Assembly: GCA_002687515.1 (NCBI GenBank)
Contig: NZAK01000181.1
Coordinates: forward strand, 1 to 40,972
Origin: Rhodospirillaceae bacterium
GTDB taxonomy: Bacteria; Pseudomonadota; Alphaproteobacteria; Rhodospirillales; UBA2165
DNA length: 40,972 nt
Direction: 5' to 3'
How positions within the stretch are numbered: the stretch's first letter is position 1; every line of letters starts with the position of its first letter. The notes under the pieces are model-generated. The model ran no database searches and had not been told where the DNA came from. It saw only the letters and a list, made by a program, of their open reading frames with translations. Positions 1-7,754 of the stretch are shown here, piece after piece. A program made the translations under genes and the position numbers.

Positions 1-35
1 AGATCATCTCGATCGAGAACGTCCACAGCCAACCC

Positions 36-91
36 CCTATCCGCTTTACGCCCACCCTAGATGTAGTGGGTGTGGGTGTCAAGCGGATAGG
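36..91. repeat. 56-bp imperfect inverted repeat
   Basis: CCTATCCGCTT at 36-46 is the exact reverse complement of AAGCGGATAGG at 81-91. Inside it, a CCCAC-rich arm faces a GTGGGTGTGGGTG arm, so most of the 56 bp could fold into a long hairpin. It may be a transcript end, a regulator site or a remnant of a mobile element end. Nothing in the sequence decides between these. Confidence 0.5.
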
Positions 92-140
92 CACGGTTCA
101 TACCTAGGGTCATAAGTGGTCATTCAGCATAAACTGCCGG

Positions 141-171
141 AAGGTCCGCTTTCGGGGGCAAAGTGGACCTT
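141..171. repeat. Palindromic intergenic element, copy 1
   Basis: A 12-bp stem (141-152 with 160-171, one G-T wobble) encloses a 7-base loop, CGGGGGC. The core GTCCGCTTTCGGGGGCAA recurs at 2937-2954, also in an intergenic region and also within a stem-loop. This suggests a dispersed palindromic repeat of the REP-like kind rather than a gene-specific terminator. Confidence 0.55.
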
Positions 172-315
172 AATCTTCGGGCAACTGGGCTTTGCACAGA
201 CCATCGCCCACATGGTCCGGATACGGAGCGAACCAATGGGATATGCATTCCCGCATATCGCTAAAAAAAGAGAACAGGCTTTAACTAATCTTATATATCC
301 CTGGCTTTTGCCCCT

Positions 316-516
316 TCACTTGAAGTAAAGCGTCCAAGAGAAATTATTACCGCAATTTGGGCAGGTCAGATTATAGCCAACGAAAAAACTGTCTTCACGA
401 TTATATTTTATATCGCTGTCCTGGCTGATCTTGACGCCACATTTCGGACAATCGACGCCGATCAGCTCCTCGGGTATCCCTCCGACGCTTGTTTCTTCCT
501 CCGTATCTTCCGCCAT
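316..516 (-). CDS. Small zinc-ribbon protein, function unknown
   Basis: This is a 66-residue acidic protein with two CPxCG knuckles, CPKCG near residue 24 and CPNCG near residue 53. They could bind one structural zinc in a rubredoxin-like ribbon. It starts 38 bases downstream of the UbiD-type decarboxylase on the same strand, so the two are probably co-transcribed. A GGAG-containing site about ten bases before the start supports translation. UbiD-family enzymes are sometimes accompanied by small extra subunits, so an accessory role is possible, but that is inference. It could equally be a stand-alone regulator. There is no transmembrane segment or signal peptide. Confidence 0.65.
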   Translation of the reverse strand: MAEDTEEETSVGGIPEELIGVDCPKCGVKISQDSDIKYNREDSFFVGYNLTCPNCGNNFSWTLYFK

Positions 517-554
517 ATCCAGATTCTCCGCTGATCGGCCGGCCAGAAAGAAAA

Positions 555-2183
555 TTACGGCATGACCTTAAGGGACATCACCTTTTTGATCTCTTCGTCG
601 GACCACCAATGTTTCATCATGCCGGTGGGCAAGCCGATATAGTCCTTGGTTCCTTGAATGCCGTATTGATCCCAATTCTTATTTATGTCCAGGGCGGTCT
701 GGGTACTGGGACGGGTCGTTGGGGGGAATTTTAGCGGAATGCCCTTACCCTGGGGCTCCGAAGTCCAGATCGTGCGCGGCGCCCAGTGGTAGGGCCGGGT
801 GGCATCGATCAGCACCCGGTCCTGGAACCCTTTTTCCTCGGGTGGGATACTTGGGTCCAGTCGCGAGCCATGGTGGTTCTTCGAGATCTTGATATCCTCG
901 CTGGCCCGGGTCCGCCAAATGATCGACCAGTTGACCATCTCGGTGTTCCAGGGGTCGATATCCTCGTCCACGACGATGACGTGCTTGATCGCATAAGTAT
1001 GGATCTTGGAACCCCAAAGCGCACTGGCAACGACATCCGCATGTGCTTCCATCATCGGTTTGATGGAAACCACGATGGTTCCGTAACCGCACGAGTCGAG
1101 AGGCATGGCAACGTCCACAACCCCTTTGATTCCGGCACGTTCCAGATAATCCCAGGCAAAACAGGAATAGCCGAGAGCCAAGGCCATGTGGTCCTCGTTG
1201 ACGGGATGTCCCTCTAAGGTTCCCCGGAATATGGGATTATTGCGGTGGGTAATGCACTTGACCCGCATAACCGGCTTGGGTCCGGCGACGTTTCCGTAAT
1301 AGCCGGTATACTCACCCATCGGCCCTTCCATCTTGCGTTCTTTCGGGTGGATCGTTCCCTCGATGACGATCTCGGCGTTGGCCGGCACCTGCAAATCGAC
1401 GGTTTCACATTTTACCACCTCGATGGCCTCGCCACGGATGGCGCCCGCGATATCGATTTCGCTCACCTTGTCCACGGTGGGAATGCAGCTCATGAAGGAC
1501 AAAGCCGGTTCGTGCCCGATGACCACGGCGACTTCCATCGGTTCGTCGTCCAGGAGTTTCTTATAGTAGTGGTCGCCGATATGCTGGTTAGCCGGGTCGA
1601 GCTGGATGCCGAGTTCATCCTTGTCGAGTATCGCCATGCGGTAGATGCCGACATTTACCCAGCCGGTATCGTGGTCCTTGGTGAATACCGAACCGAACGA
1701 ACCGAAAAGACGCTGGCCGTCACGCTCATGCCAATGCGGGGTGGGGAACATCTCGAGGTCGATATCGTCGCCGGTGATGATGTTATCCTTGACCGGACCG
1801 GTTTCGACCAGGCGGGGCGGGATATGCCCGTCCTTTTCGGTGATGCGCCGTTTCAGCATTTGCATGATTTCACCACGGTTGACCTTCTTGGGATCGAGAC
1901 CGAGCATCATCGCCGAGCGGTACCAGGACCGGAAGGCGCCGGTGAACAGGGAGCTCGGGCCGGGCGCCGGATAATCCTTGATATTTTCAAATAACAAGGC
2001 CGGAGATGAATCGCCGAGCACATCCCAAGTGCGGCGCAGAACCGAGCCGAGTTCGAACTTCCAATCAACTTGCCTGGTGACCCGGCAAAGCTGACCGGCC
2101 TCTTCCAACGCCTCGATCCATTCGCGCAAGTCCTTATAGGCGACGCGCGTATCGTCGCGGTTTGTTTCGGTAATCGAGTCCAT
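555..2183 (-). CDS. UbiD-family (prenylated-FMN) decarboxylase
   Basis: The 542-residue protein resembles the UbiD family, which reversibly decarboxylates aromatic or unsaturated acids using prenylated FMN made by UbiX. Family features visible are the WVNVGIYR segment (residues 175-182, metal and cofactor phosphate region), GxExHPxNE near 321-330, and EGPMGEYTGYYG near 286-297, which carries the acid-base glutamates. It is somewhat longer than the roughly 490-500 residues of UbiD itself and is unlikely to be the ubiquinone enzyme; a phenolic or heteroaromatic acid substrate is more likely. An AAGGGGGG ribosome binding site lies 7 bases upstream of the ATG. No UbiX partner is visible in the window. 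It is divergent from the gene at 2333 and followed by the zinc-ribbon gene. Family assignment is firm; substrate is unknown. Confidence 0.9.
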   Translation of the reverse strand: MDSITETNRDDTRVAYKDLREWIEALEEAGQLCRVTRQVDWKFELGSVLRRTWDVLGDSSPALLFENIKDYPAPGPSSLFTGAFRSWYRSAMMLGLDPKKVNRGEIMQMLKRRITEKDGHIPPRLVETGPVKDNIITGDDIDLEMFPTPHWHERDGQRLFGSFGSVFTKDHDTGWVNVGIYRMAILDKDELGIQLDPANQHIGDHYYKKLLDDEPMEVAVVIGHEPALSFMSCIPTVDKVSEIDIAGAIRGEAIEVVKCETVDLQVPANAEIVIEGTIHPKERKMEGPMGEYTGYYGNVAGPKPVMRVKCITHRNNPIFRGTLEGHPVNEDHMALALGYSCFAWDYLERAGIKGVVDVAMPLDSCGYGTIVVSIKPMMEAHADVVASALWGSKIHTYAIKHVIVVDEDIDPWNTEMVNWSIIWRTRASEDIKISKNHHGSRLDPSIPPEEKGFQDRVLIDATRPYHWAPRTIWTSEPQGKGIPLKFPPTTRPSTQTALDINKNWDQYGIQGTKDYIGLPTGMMKHWWSDEEIKKVMSLKVMP

Positions 2184-2285
2184 GAAGGCCCCCCTTCTAG
2201 AGGAATGAATTTAACGGCTTTTATAATCGACCGGACGGCAAGGGGCTAGCAGGGAATCATTCATTCTGATATGCCGCATCTGTAA

Positions 2286-2317
2286 AACCGGGAGGAGCCA
2301 TCCGGGGTTTCCCGGTT
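2286..2317 (+). promoter_or_regulatory. 5' UTR stem-loop ahead of a Shine-Dalgarno site
   Basis: AACCGGGA (2286-2293) pairs perfectly with TCCCGGTT (2310-2317) around a 16-base loop. The stem ends one base before the strong ribosome binding site AAGGAGG (2319-2325) of the gene at 2333. The position suggests an influence on translation or mRNA stability of that gene. No known riboswitch class is recognised. Confidence 0.4.
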
Positions 2318-2332
2318 CAAGGAGGAAGTTCG

Positions 2333-2908
2333 ATGCCGACCGCCATAATTCGCAAGATCGTCGTCACCGTCGAGGAAACCTGCCGCGAGCTCGACCGCGA
2401 GATTCTCCCGCCATCGCGCAAAGCGGTCGCTTGCGCGGTGATCAAGAACCCGTGCGCCGGCGCCGTGGCCACCGACCTGGAGCCGCTGATGGTCATCGGT
2501 GCGGAGTTGGGCAAGCTTCTGGGCGAGCGCGCCGTCGCTGCCCTCGGCGTCAAGCCCGATGAGATCACCAGCTACGGCAAGTCGGCCATCGTCGGCCAGA
2601 ATGGCGAGCTTGAGCACGCCGCCGCCCTCCTCCACCCTACCTTGGGCAAGCCGCTGCGCGAGGCGGTCAAGGAGGGCAAGGCGATCATCCCGTCCTCGAA
2701 GAAGCGCGGCGGCCCCGGCACCGAGATCGACGTGCCCCTGCACAACAAGAATGACGAATGGGATTTCGACTATTTCGATGCCGCCCAGGCGCGCGTCTCG
2801 GACGCTCCGGGCGCCGACGAGGTGGTCGTCGCCGTCGCCGTCACCGACGGCGGGCGGGTGCTCGCCCGCATCAGGAGCAAACCCAAGGCGGAGGTCGGGG
2901 CTGGCTAG
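2333..2908 (+). CDS. Amino acid synthesis family protein (PF06684-like)
   Basis: The 191-residue protein matches my memory of the 'amino acid synthesis' family: IRKIVVTVEET at the start, KNPCAG near residues 38-43, a GKSAIVG segment near 82-88, and a lysine- and glycine-rich KKRGGPGT segment. The biochemical role of this family is not well established despite its name. An ideal AAGGAGG site sits 7 bases before the ATG. It is divergent from the UbiD-type gene and about 290 bases upstream of the aldehyde:ferredoxin oxidoreductase gene on the same strand. In many genomes members sit beside catabolic genes rather than amino acid biosynthesis genes, so a role with its neighbours here is possible. 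Cytosolic, with no signal peptide. Confidence 0.75.
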   Translation: MPTAIIRKIVVTVEETCRELDREILPPSRKAVACAVIKNPCAGAVATDLEPLMVIGAELGKLLGERAVAALGVKPDEITSYGKSAIVGQNGELEHAAALLHPTLGKPLREAVKEGKAIIPSSKKRGGPGTEIDVPLHNKNDEWDFDYFDAAQARVSDAPGADEVVVAVAVTDGGRVLARIRSKPKAEVGAG

Positions 2909-2932
2909 TACGCCGTTCCGCGTATCCGCCGG

Positions 2933-2965
2933 TTACGTCCGCTTTCGGGGGCAAGCCGGGCGTAA
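2933..2965. repeat. Palindromic intergenic element, copy 2
   Basis: This shares the 18-base core GTCCGCTTTCGGGGGCAA (2937-2954) with the element at 141-171. Here TTACG (2933-2937) pairs with CGTAA (2961-2965), and the inner arms pair with one bulged base. It lies 25 bases after the stop codon of the gene ending at 2908. It could also serve as a transcript end, but it lacks a U tract. Confidence 0.5.
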
Positions 2966-3197
2966 TTCAGACAAGGCCTTAAAATACCGGTTTGGTTTGA
3001 CAGCGGTCATTTCCCTTGAATTTTGTTTACACTTATATTGACAACGATAAGGTAATCAAACGTCGACCGGGAGGCTTCGGTGAGACGGGCGGGAGCCGAC
3101 GCTGTTGGGCTTCGGATGCGAAAGGCAACGGGCAAAACGGCGCGCCGGGTACAAGGGAAATGGACAGGAAATTGCTTGCGACAACAGAGGTAGGGAA

Positions 3198-5126
3198 ATG
3201 AGATACGCCGAAACCGGGTTTAACCTGGAAATCGACCTGACCCGGGGCGGCATTGAAAAGGTCGCCACCGATCCGGATCTGACCGGGCTACACCTGGGTG
3301 GGCAGGGATCCGCCGCCAAGATGCTGTGGGAAAGGGTGCCGCCCGAGACCGATCCTTTTTCGCCCGACAACCTGTTGATATTCAGCGCCGGTCTTTTGCA
3401 TGGCACGCCTTGCCCCGCCGCCAACCGTACCGCGGTGAACACCTTCTCGCCGCAGACAAATTTGATGTCGCATTCATTGTTCGGGGGCTTCTTCGGGCCG
3501 GAGCTGAAACATGCCGGTTATGACAAGATCGTCATTCGCGGCAAGGCCCCTGATCTGGTTTACCTGTACATAAACAACGACACCGTGGAAATACGCGATG
3601 CCGCCCATCTCGCGGGAAAGGGAACCACGGAAACCGGAGACTTCCTGAAGAAAGAGCTGAACGACCAGAAGGTCCAGGTGGTGGCCATTGGCCTGGCCGG
3701 TGAAAACCGGGTCTTCATGGCCTCGATGGATCACAACCACGCCAGCGCCGCGCGCGGGGTCGGCGTCATTATGGGCGACAAGAAGCTGAAGGCAATCGCC
3801 GTGCGGGGGACCAAGGACATCAATATCGCGCGGCCGGCCGAGTTGTTCGAGATAACCCAGGCCCTGCATAAAAAAATTGGCGAGAGCGACGGCTGCGGGG
3901 ACAGCATGGTGGTCACCGACAATGACAGCTTCCATCACGATAATTTTTCATGGGGCAACGCGCGTACGCGGATAAAAGGTTATTGGACCGAAGAGGTCGA
4001 GGCCAGGTGGACAAAGATGAGGGACGACCACATGGACCGGCGGACGGGCTGCTACAATTGCTCGCTGAAATGCCGCACCGTCATCAGTTGGCCGGGACGG
4101 CAGAAATTCGGCTACAAATGCTTCGGCGCGGCCACCTATCACATGGCGTCGTTTCAGGAGCGGGACTTTTCCTATGACATCCTTGGGGTTGCCCAGGAAT
4201 ATGGCGTCGATTCCTACGCCACGCCGCAGGTGATGGCCTTTGCCCTCGAGCTTCTCGAGGCCGGCATATTGACCGACAAGGATTTTCCGGGAATGCCGCC
4301 CGATAGCCCGGGCAGGTTCTTCTACTTGCTGGAAAAAATCGTTCGCCGCGAAGGGATCGGAGATATCCTGGCCAACGGCGTTTCCCGCGCCGCCGAAATG
4401 ATCGGCAACGGCGCCGAGAAATACGACCACAATACGACCAAGAAATTCGAGCAGGTGCCGATCAAGCTGGGCAAGGTGAACCCCGCCTTCTTCCTGATGA
4501 TCGCCACCGGCGAGAAGATGAACATCACCCAGATCGAAGGCTCCTTCCCCCAGGATCCCCTTCCGACCAGGGAGGAGAGGGAAGAATACGTCAAGCAATG
4601 GGATGCGGTGCCCAACGAAAAGTTCAAGGAATATTTTCTGAACTGGGAAAAACGCCACGAAATTTCCGATCAGGCGGTTTGCGAGATCGTCGAGTGGAAC
4701 GAGGCCATGCATTACCTCGACGACTCCCTTGGAATCTGCGGATTCGTGTCCTCGTTCAGGGGGCAGTTCGGCGGTGATATCGCCTATCACATGAACAATC
4801 TCCCCGAAATCATCTCACTGGCCACCGGCATGGAAATGAGCAAGGAAGATTTATGGACGGTCTCCCAGAGGAACCGGACCCTGGTCCGGGCGTTGAATGT
4901 AAGAAGAGGTTTGCGCAGAAAGGACGAACGCCCGCCCGAGGACCACTGGGCGGTCAGGGACGAAGAGACGGAGCAAGCGCTGCTCAGCAAGTATTACAAA
5001 TATAAAGGATGGAACGAGGACGCCATCCCCACCAGGCAGGCCCTGGAAAAGCTGGGTCTGGATTACGTCGCCGACGATCTCGAACAACGGGGGATTTTAC
5101 CGGTGGAGGAATTGGTTCCCGCCTAG
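3198..5126 (+). CDS. Aldehyde ferredoxin oxidoreductase family protein
   Basis: The 642-residue cytosolic enzyme belongs to the tungsten-pterin AOR family, which oxidises aldehydes to acids with ferredoxin, or in related members reduces acids. The N-terminal domain (about 5-205) ends in the family segment ARGVGVIMGDKKLKAIAVRG. The [4Fe-4S] ligands are visible as C285-x2-C288-x3-C292 plus C514, the spacing known for Pyrococcus AOR. The ATG at 3198 was chosen because it follows AGAGGTAGGGAA and begins the conserved N terminus; an upstream in-frame ATG at 3105 would add 31 unconserved residues. No small electron-transfer subunit is adjacent. Nearby UbiD suggests aromatic acid or aldehyde metabolism, but the substrate is not known. 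It would require tungsten or molybdenum uptake and pterin synthesis genes elsewhere. Confidence 0.9.
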   Translation: MRYAETGFNLEIDLTRGGIEKVATDPDLTGLHLGGQGSAAKMLWERVPPETDPFSPDNLLIFSAGLLHGTPCPAANRTAVNTFSPQTNLMSHSLFGGFFGPELKHAGYDKIVIRGKAPDLVYLYINNDTVEIRDAAHLAGKGTTETGDFLKKELNDQKVQVVAIGLAGENRVFMASMDHNHASAARGVGVIMGDKKLKAIAVRGTKDINIARPAELFEITQALHKKIGESDGCGDSMVVTDNDSFHHDNFSWGNARTRIKGYWTEEVEARWTKMRDDHMDRRTGCYNCSLKCRTVISWPGRQKFGYKCFGAATYHMASFQERDFSYDILGVAQEYGVDSYATPQVMAFALELLEAGILTDKDFPGMPPDSPGRFFYLLEKIVRREGIGDILANGVSRAAEMIGNGAEKYDHNTTKKFEQVPIKLGKVNPAFFLMIATGEKMNITQIEGSFPQDPLPTREEREEYVKQWDAVPNEKFKEYFLNWEKRHEISDQAVCEIVEWNEAMHYLDDSLGICGFVSSFRGQFGGDIAYHMNNLPEIISLATGMEMSKEDLWTVSQRNRTLVRALNVRRGLRRKDERPPEDHWAVRDEETEQALLSKYYKYKGWNEDAIPTRQALEKLGLDYVADDLEQRGILPVEELVPA

Positions 5127-5441
5127 TACGCCCCAGTGGTCTTGACCCTGTTGGCCATGGTGCGGCCCCGTTCGAATATCACGGCCGCCTTGATCGCCTC
5201 CACGGGCAAAGGATTCTTTCATTTATTCCAAGCAAAGTTCGCGGCCCGGCAATGCCTGGCGGCGGGTTTCGGCGCACACTGAATGCGGGTTTCTGGAGCG
5301 TTTTTACTATTTTATTGACTTTTGACTTAGAAGTTATATATAATAGAACAAATAATGAACTTACTATTCCGTGGGCCATGTTGACAGGCGATAACCATAT
5401 TTCAGAAGTCGGCGTTCCACCGGGGCAATAGGAGGCATCGG
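5127..5441. other. Gene-free stretch containing a promoter
   Basis: There is no complete gene here. The right half turns AT-rich and holds the promoter listed at 5315-5344. The left part carries a short minus-strand open tail (5123-5217) that reads like the end of a protein but has no start; it is discussed among the findings. Confidence 0.5.
5315..5344 (+). promoter_or_regulatory. Sigma-70-type promoter for the lipoprotein gene
   Basis: TTGACT (5315-5320) is followed, after an 18-base spacer, by a perfect TATAAT (5339-5344). A second TTGACT (5322-5327) is too close to pair with that -10. The predicted start lies about 90 bases upstream of the ATG at 5442, which has AGGAGG at 5430-5435. The surrounding AT-richness stands out against the GC-rich background. 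Confidence 0.65.
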
Positions 5442-6326
5442 ATGAACCACAAGTTTCGACCACCGCGATTCGCACTTGCCGTGGCGCTGGCAGTTACGCT
5501 GCCAGCTTGCTCGGCCAACAGCAACGGCGCCGCCTACACCGCCGGACGCGCCATGGGCATTCCGGACGCCACATTGAACAAGGGCGTTGACGATAACGGC
5601 AAGCTGGACCCCGGCTTCGGGCGCGATCTGTTCACCGATTTTCCGGACGTAAAGCCGCCGGTGCATTACAAGCGGGAGGTAGAGGACTCGCCGGGTAGCG
5701 ATGCACCAGGCGCCGAGCAATCGGCGGCGCCAAGTGACCTGCCGAATGAGCCCAAAGGCGACGATGCGGGCATCGGCGATGCACCGGGGAGCAAATCCGC
5801 CGATCTGGCTCCAGAAGAAAAAATAAAGGAACAATTCATGAACGACCTCGCCCAGCCAGGCGACGAAGCCGATGAGATACTGCTCAAGCGCCCCGGCGAC
5901 TGGACCGAGGACGAGATGGCGGAAGTAATGAGGACGGAAGTTTACCGGCGGCCCGACGACCAGATCGGAGGTTTTTCCAATGACCAGGTGACCCGCTGGC
6001 ACGAGGCGGCTTACGGCGCTCAAGGACGGCCACCGCCGGTTCAGCCCAAGCCCGGCCCCGATCTTGATCAGCCCTTAAGCGGCATCGCCGATGCCCTGAC
6101 GGAGCGCTCCGATCAACGGGACAAGCGCCACGCTGTCATGGATTTGCAATCCTCGATCAACGCCTTGCCGTCGGAACGCGGCGGCGACGGCGAAGGTTTC
6201 GTGCCGACCCTCGCCGTCGATGGCGATCTCGGTCCAAAGACCCGCTTTGCGGTCAAGAAAGCGGTCACCGGCTTCGGCCTGCCCACCCTGATGGGCACCC
6301 TCGAACGCCAGTTCGGATACGGCTGA
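5442..6326 (+). CDS. Lipoprotein with C-terminal peptidoglycan-binding-like segment
   Basis: The 294-residue protein starts with a type II signal peptide: basic N terminus, hydrophobic core and lipobox LPAC with the lipidated cysteine at residue 23. The middle (about 55-215) is rich in Pro, Asp, Glu and Gly and looks disordered. The C-terminal part has AVDGDLGPKTRFAVKKAV (about residues 258-275), which resembles the core of PG_binding_1 repeats (DGxxGxxTxxAVxxF). A role tethering or sensing the cell wall from the outer or inner membrane is inferred. It has its own sigma-70 promoter and AGGAGG site and no obvious operon partners. The enzymatic function, if any, is unknown. Confidence 0.7.
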   Translation: MNHKFRPPRFALAVALAVTLPACSANSNGAAYTAGRAMGIPDATLNKGVDDNGKLDPGFGRDLFTDFPDVKPPVHYKREVEDSPGSDAPGAEQSAAPSDLPNEPKGDDAGIGDAPGSKSADLAPEEKIKEQFMNDLAQPGDEADEILLKRPGDWTEDEMAEVMRTEVYRRPDDQIGGFSNDQVTRWHEAAYGAQGRPPPVQPKPGPDLDQPLSGIADALTERSDQRDKRHAVMDLQSSINALPSERGGDGEGFVPTLAVDGDLGPKTRFAVKKAVTGFGLPTLMGTLERQFGYG

Positions 6327-6403
6327 CGGGGGCGCCGAAAGGGGTACAAAAGCACATGAAACGGTATGAACCGGTAGCAATGATGATGATCCGGTATGGT
6401 GGA

Positions 6404-6423
6404 TTTCGCCGAAATGTGTCGCA
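6404..6423 (+). repeat. 20-base direct repeat, copy 1
   Basis: TTTCGCCGAAATGTGTCGCA differs by one base from the copy at 6628-6647, in the same orientation 224 bases away. The contained TTTCGCCGAAA is itself a near-palindrome. The arrangement resembles multiple terminal repeats of some insertion-sequence families, but no transposase gene is present. Confidence 0.5.
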
Positions 6424-6570
6424 CCGCGGGCGCAGCGCGCGTGGGATTGGCCGGGCCCGGCCTGCGCAGCCGAAGCGGCTGCTTCGGCGGAGTATGCTTG
6501 GCCATGCGGGCGTCCAACTTGGCACGACACGGCGTGAAACGCCTTATTGTCTCCTCATCGTCTCGGTGGT

Positions 6571-6625
6571 TCAAAAGCCTGAAAAAGCCTATAAATGCCT
6601 ATAAAAGCCAATAATGCCTATGCCC
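6571..6625 (+). repeat. Tandem 10-base repeat array
   Basis: About four to five consecutive units of the pattern GCCTATAAAA occur, with GCC at 6577, 6587, 6597, 6607 and 6616. The period is 10 bases, then 9 in the last step. The helical periodicity would put all the GCC motifs on one face of the DNA, as in some protein-binding arrays. It lies directly beside direct repeat copy 2. Confidence 0.55.
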
Positions 6626-6627
6626 AT

Positions 6628-6647
6628 TTTCGCCGAAATATGTCGCA
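6628..6647 (+). repeat. 20-base direct repeat, copy 2
   Basis: TTTCGCCGAAATATGTCGCA matches the copy at 6404-6423 in 19 of 20 positions and directly follows the 10-base tandem array. Confidence 0.5.
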
Positions 6648-6744
6648 TTATCTGAATAGCGAGCCAGGGCTGAGCACTTCACATAGACAGGTGCCTAGAT
6701 CGACGCCCGGCTGGCCGACCCGGCCATCCCCAGCCGGGCTGTGC

Positions 6745-7599
6745 CTACTGGAATTCGGGGATGTCGGGCATCGCGCCCCACATGCAGAAGGCTTCCGGCC
6801 CCGGCGGAAACTGGCGCGGCCGGTCGTTGTCCGGATCGGTGATCATGCGCACCCCGGTGGAATATTCGAAGGTCATGTCGTCGGGCCCGGCGAAATAGAC
6901 GAAAATGGCCGTCGATGTGGGATGCCGGCCGGGACCGAAACGGATCGGAATCTGCCGGTCGTTGAGGAAATACCAGGAGCGCATGACATCGTCGAAGGTT
7001 TCGACCTGGTGGTTGATGTGCTGGACACCGGGATAATCGGATGGAAACAGGGCGATGCGGTGATGCACCTGATCGAAGGTCAACAGCCCGCAGGAACCGA
7101 GCCAATCGGAGACCCGGATATTGAAATTCTTGCACCAGAATTCCTCGTCGCGGACCGGATCGGACGAACGCAGCCCGATATGGCTGAACCCGGTGATGCC
7201 GGCATCGCGGGCCGGGAAATAGCGCGCCCGGTGGTGATAGGGGCGGACCACGAGATCGATGGAGTTGCCGGTGGGATCGGTGAAATTGATAAAGGCCCCG
7301 ACCCGGCGCGCCTCGCATTCGGCGTCGCTGCCCTTGGTCACGGGCCGTCCCAGCGCTTCCAACCCCACCGCCGCCGCGTCCAGGGCATCCATATCGCCGA
7401 CTTCCATGCCGACCGTGTGATCGTCCGTATCGCCGTCGAAATAGACCAAGCTGTGGTCGCGCCCGTCGGAGCGCAGGTAAGCGGCATCGCGGGTCCGGCC
7501 GCCGGCTTCGAGGCCGACGATTTCGGTGGCGTATTGCACCGCGCCATCGACATCCCTGGTGCCCAGGCGCACATAACACATGTCCTTCAATTCGATCAT
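6745..7599 (-). CDS. Extradiol ring-cleavage dioxygenase-like (VOC) protein
   Basis: The 284-residue protein has the two-module vicinal-oxygen-chelate build of type I extradiol dioxygenases such as 2,3-dihydroxybiphenyl 1,2-dioxygenase. The C-terminal module keeps candidate Fe(II) ligands of the 2-His-1-Glu triad: H140 in FSHIGL, H197 in INHQVE and E245 in FEYSTG, with H226 in GRHPTS at the position of a family catalytic histidine. This supports meta-cleavage of a catechol-type substrate in the cytosol, though the exact substrate is unknown. A perfect AGGAGG (complement of 7606-7611) precedes the ATG. It is a single gene on the minus strand; the plus-strand sequence upstream holds an SDR remnant, so a former catabolic cluster may have eroded here. 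Confidence 0.82.
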   Translation of the reverse strand: MIELKDMCYVRLGTRDVDGAVQYATEIVGLEAGGRTRDAAYLRSDGRDHSLVYFDGDTDDHTVGMEVGDMDALDAAAVGLEALGRPVTKGSDAECEARRVGAFINFTDPTGNSIDLVVRPYHHRARYFPARDAGITGFSHIGLRSSDPVRDEEFWCKNFNIRVSDWLGSCGLLTFDQVHHRIALFPSDYPGVQHINHQVETFDDVMRSWYFLNDRQIPIRFGPGRHPTSTAIFVYFAGPDDMTFEYSTGVRMITDPDNDRPRQFPPGPEAFCMWGAMPDIPEFQ

Positions 7600-7613
7600 C
7601 CAAGTCCTCCTAA

Positions 7614-7650
7614 TCTAGAGCGGTTCCGGATAGATAGGAATCATTCTAGA
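7614..7650. repeat. CTAGAGCGG-type palindromic repeat, copy A
   Basis: TCTAGAGCGGTTCC (7614-7627) and GGAATCATTCTAGA (7637-7650) form an interrupted inverted repeat: the outer 6 and inner 4 pairs match. It shares the CTAGAGCGG arm and the AGGAA loop motif with the element at 8840-8883. Similar intergenic palindromes are familiar from alphaproteobacterial genomes. It sits 14 bases upstream of the dioxygenase start. Confidence 0.55.
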
Positions 7651-7754
7651 CTTCATCTTGCACCAATCGGCGGTGGATTGAAAACATTCGTGGACGGCCA
7701 TGTCGGGAGCGCGGCGCAAACCCGGCGGTTTCGAAAATCTGAGGAAAATCGGCT

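Larger units (their letters stand above)
1..315. other. Gene-free stretch with two stem-loops
   Basis: I see no convincing gene here. A 70-residue open frame on the plus strand (116-328) has no recognisable motif and no good ribosome binding site. The stretch holds a long imperfect inverted repeat at 36-91 and a strong hairpin at 141-171, both listed separately. It lies downstream of the minus-strand zinc-ribbon gene, so either structure could act in transcript 3' ends, but neither is followed by an obvious U tract. Confidence 0.5.
6327..6744. other. Gene-free, repeat-rich stretch
   Basis: No gene is supported in these 418 bases; overlapping short open frames on both strands have atypical composition. 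The stretch holds two near-identical 20-base direct repeats, a run of 10-base tandem units and a hairpin (6470-6487, CCGAAGC-GGCT-GCTTCGG). Together these look like a decayed or miniature mobile element. Confidence 0.45.

Noticed and set aside
116-328. 70-codon plus-strand open frame
   Set aside because: No motif, no ribosome binding site, and it runs through a palindromic repeat.
3038-3043. TTGACA as a -35 for the AOR gene
   Set aside because: No acceptable -10 at 16-18 bases downstream. The AT-rich area probably holds a promoter, but I cannot place it.
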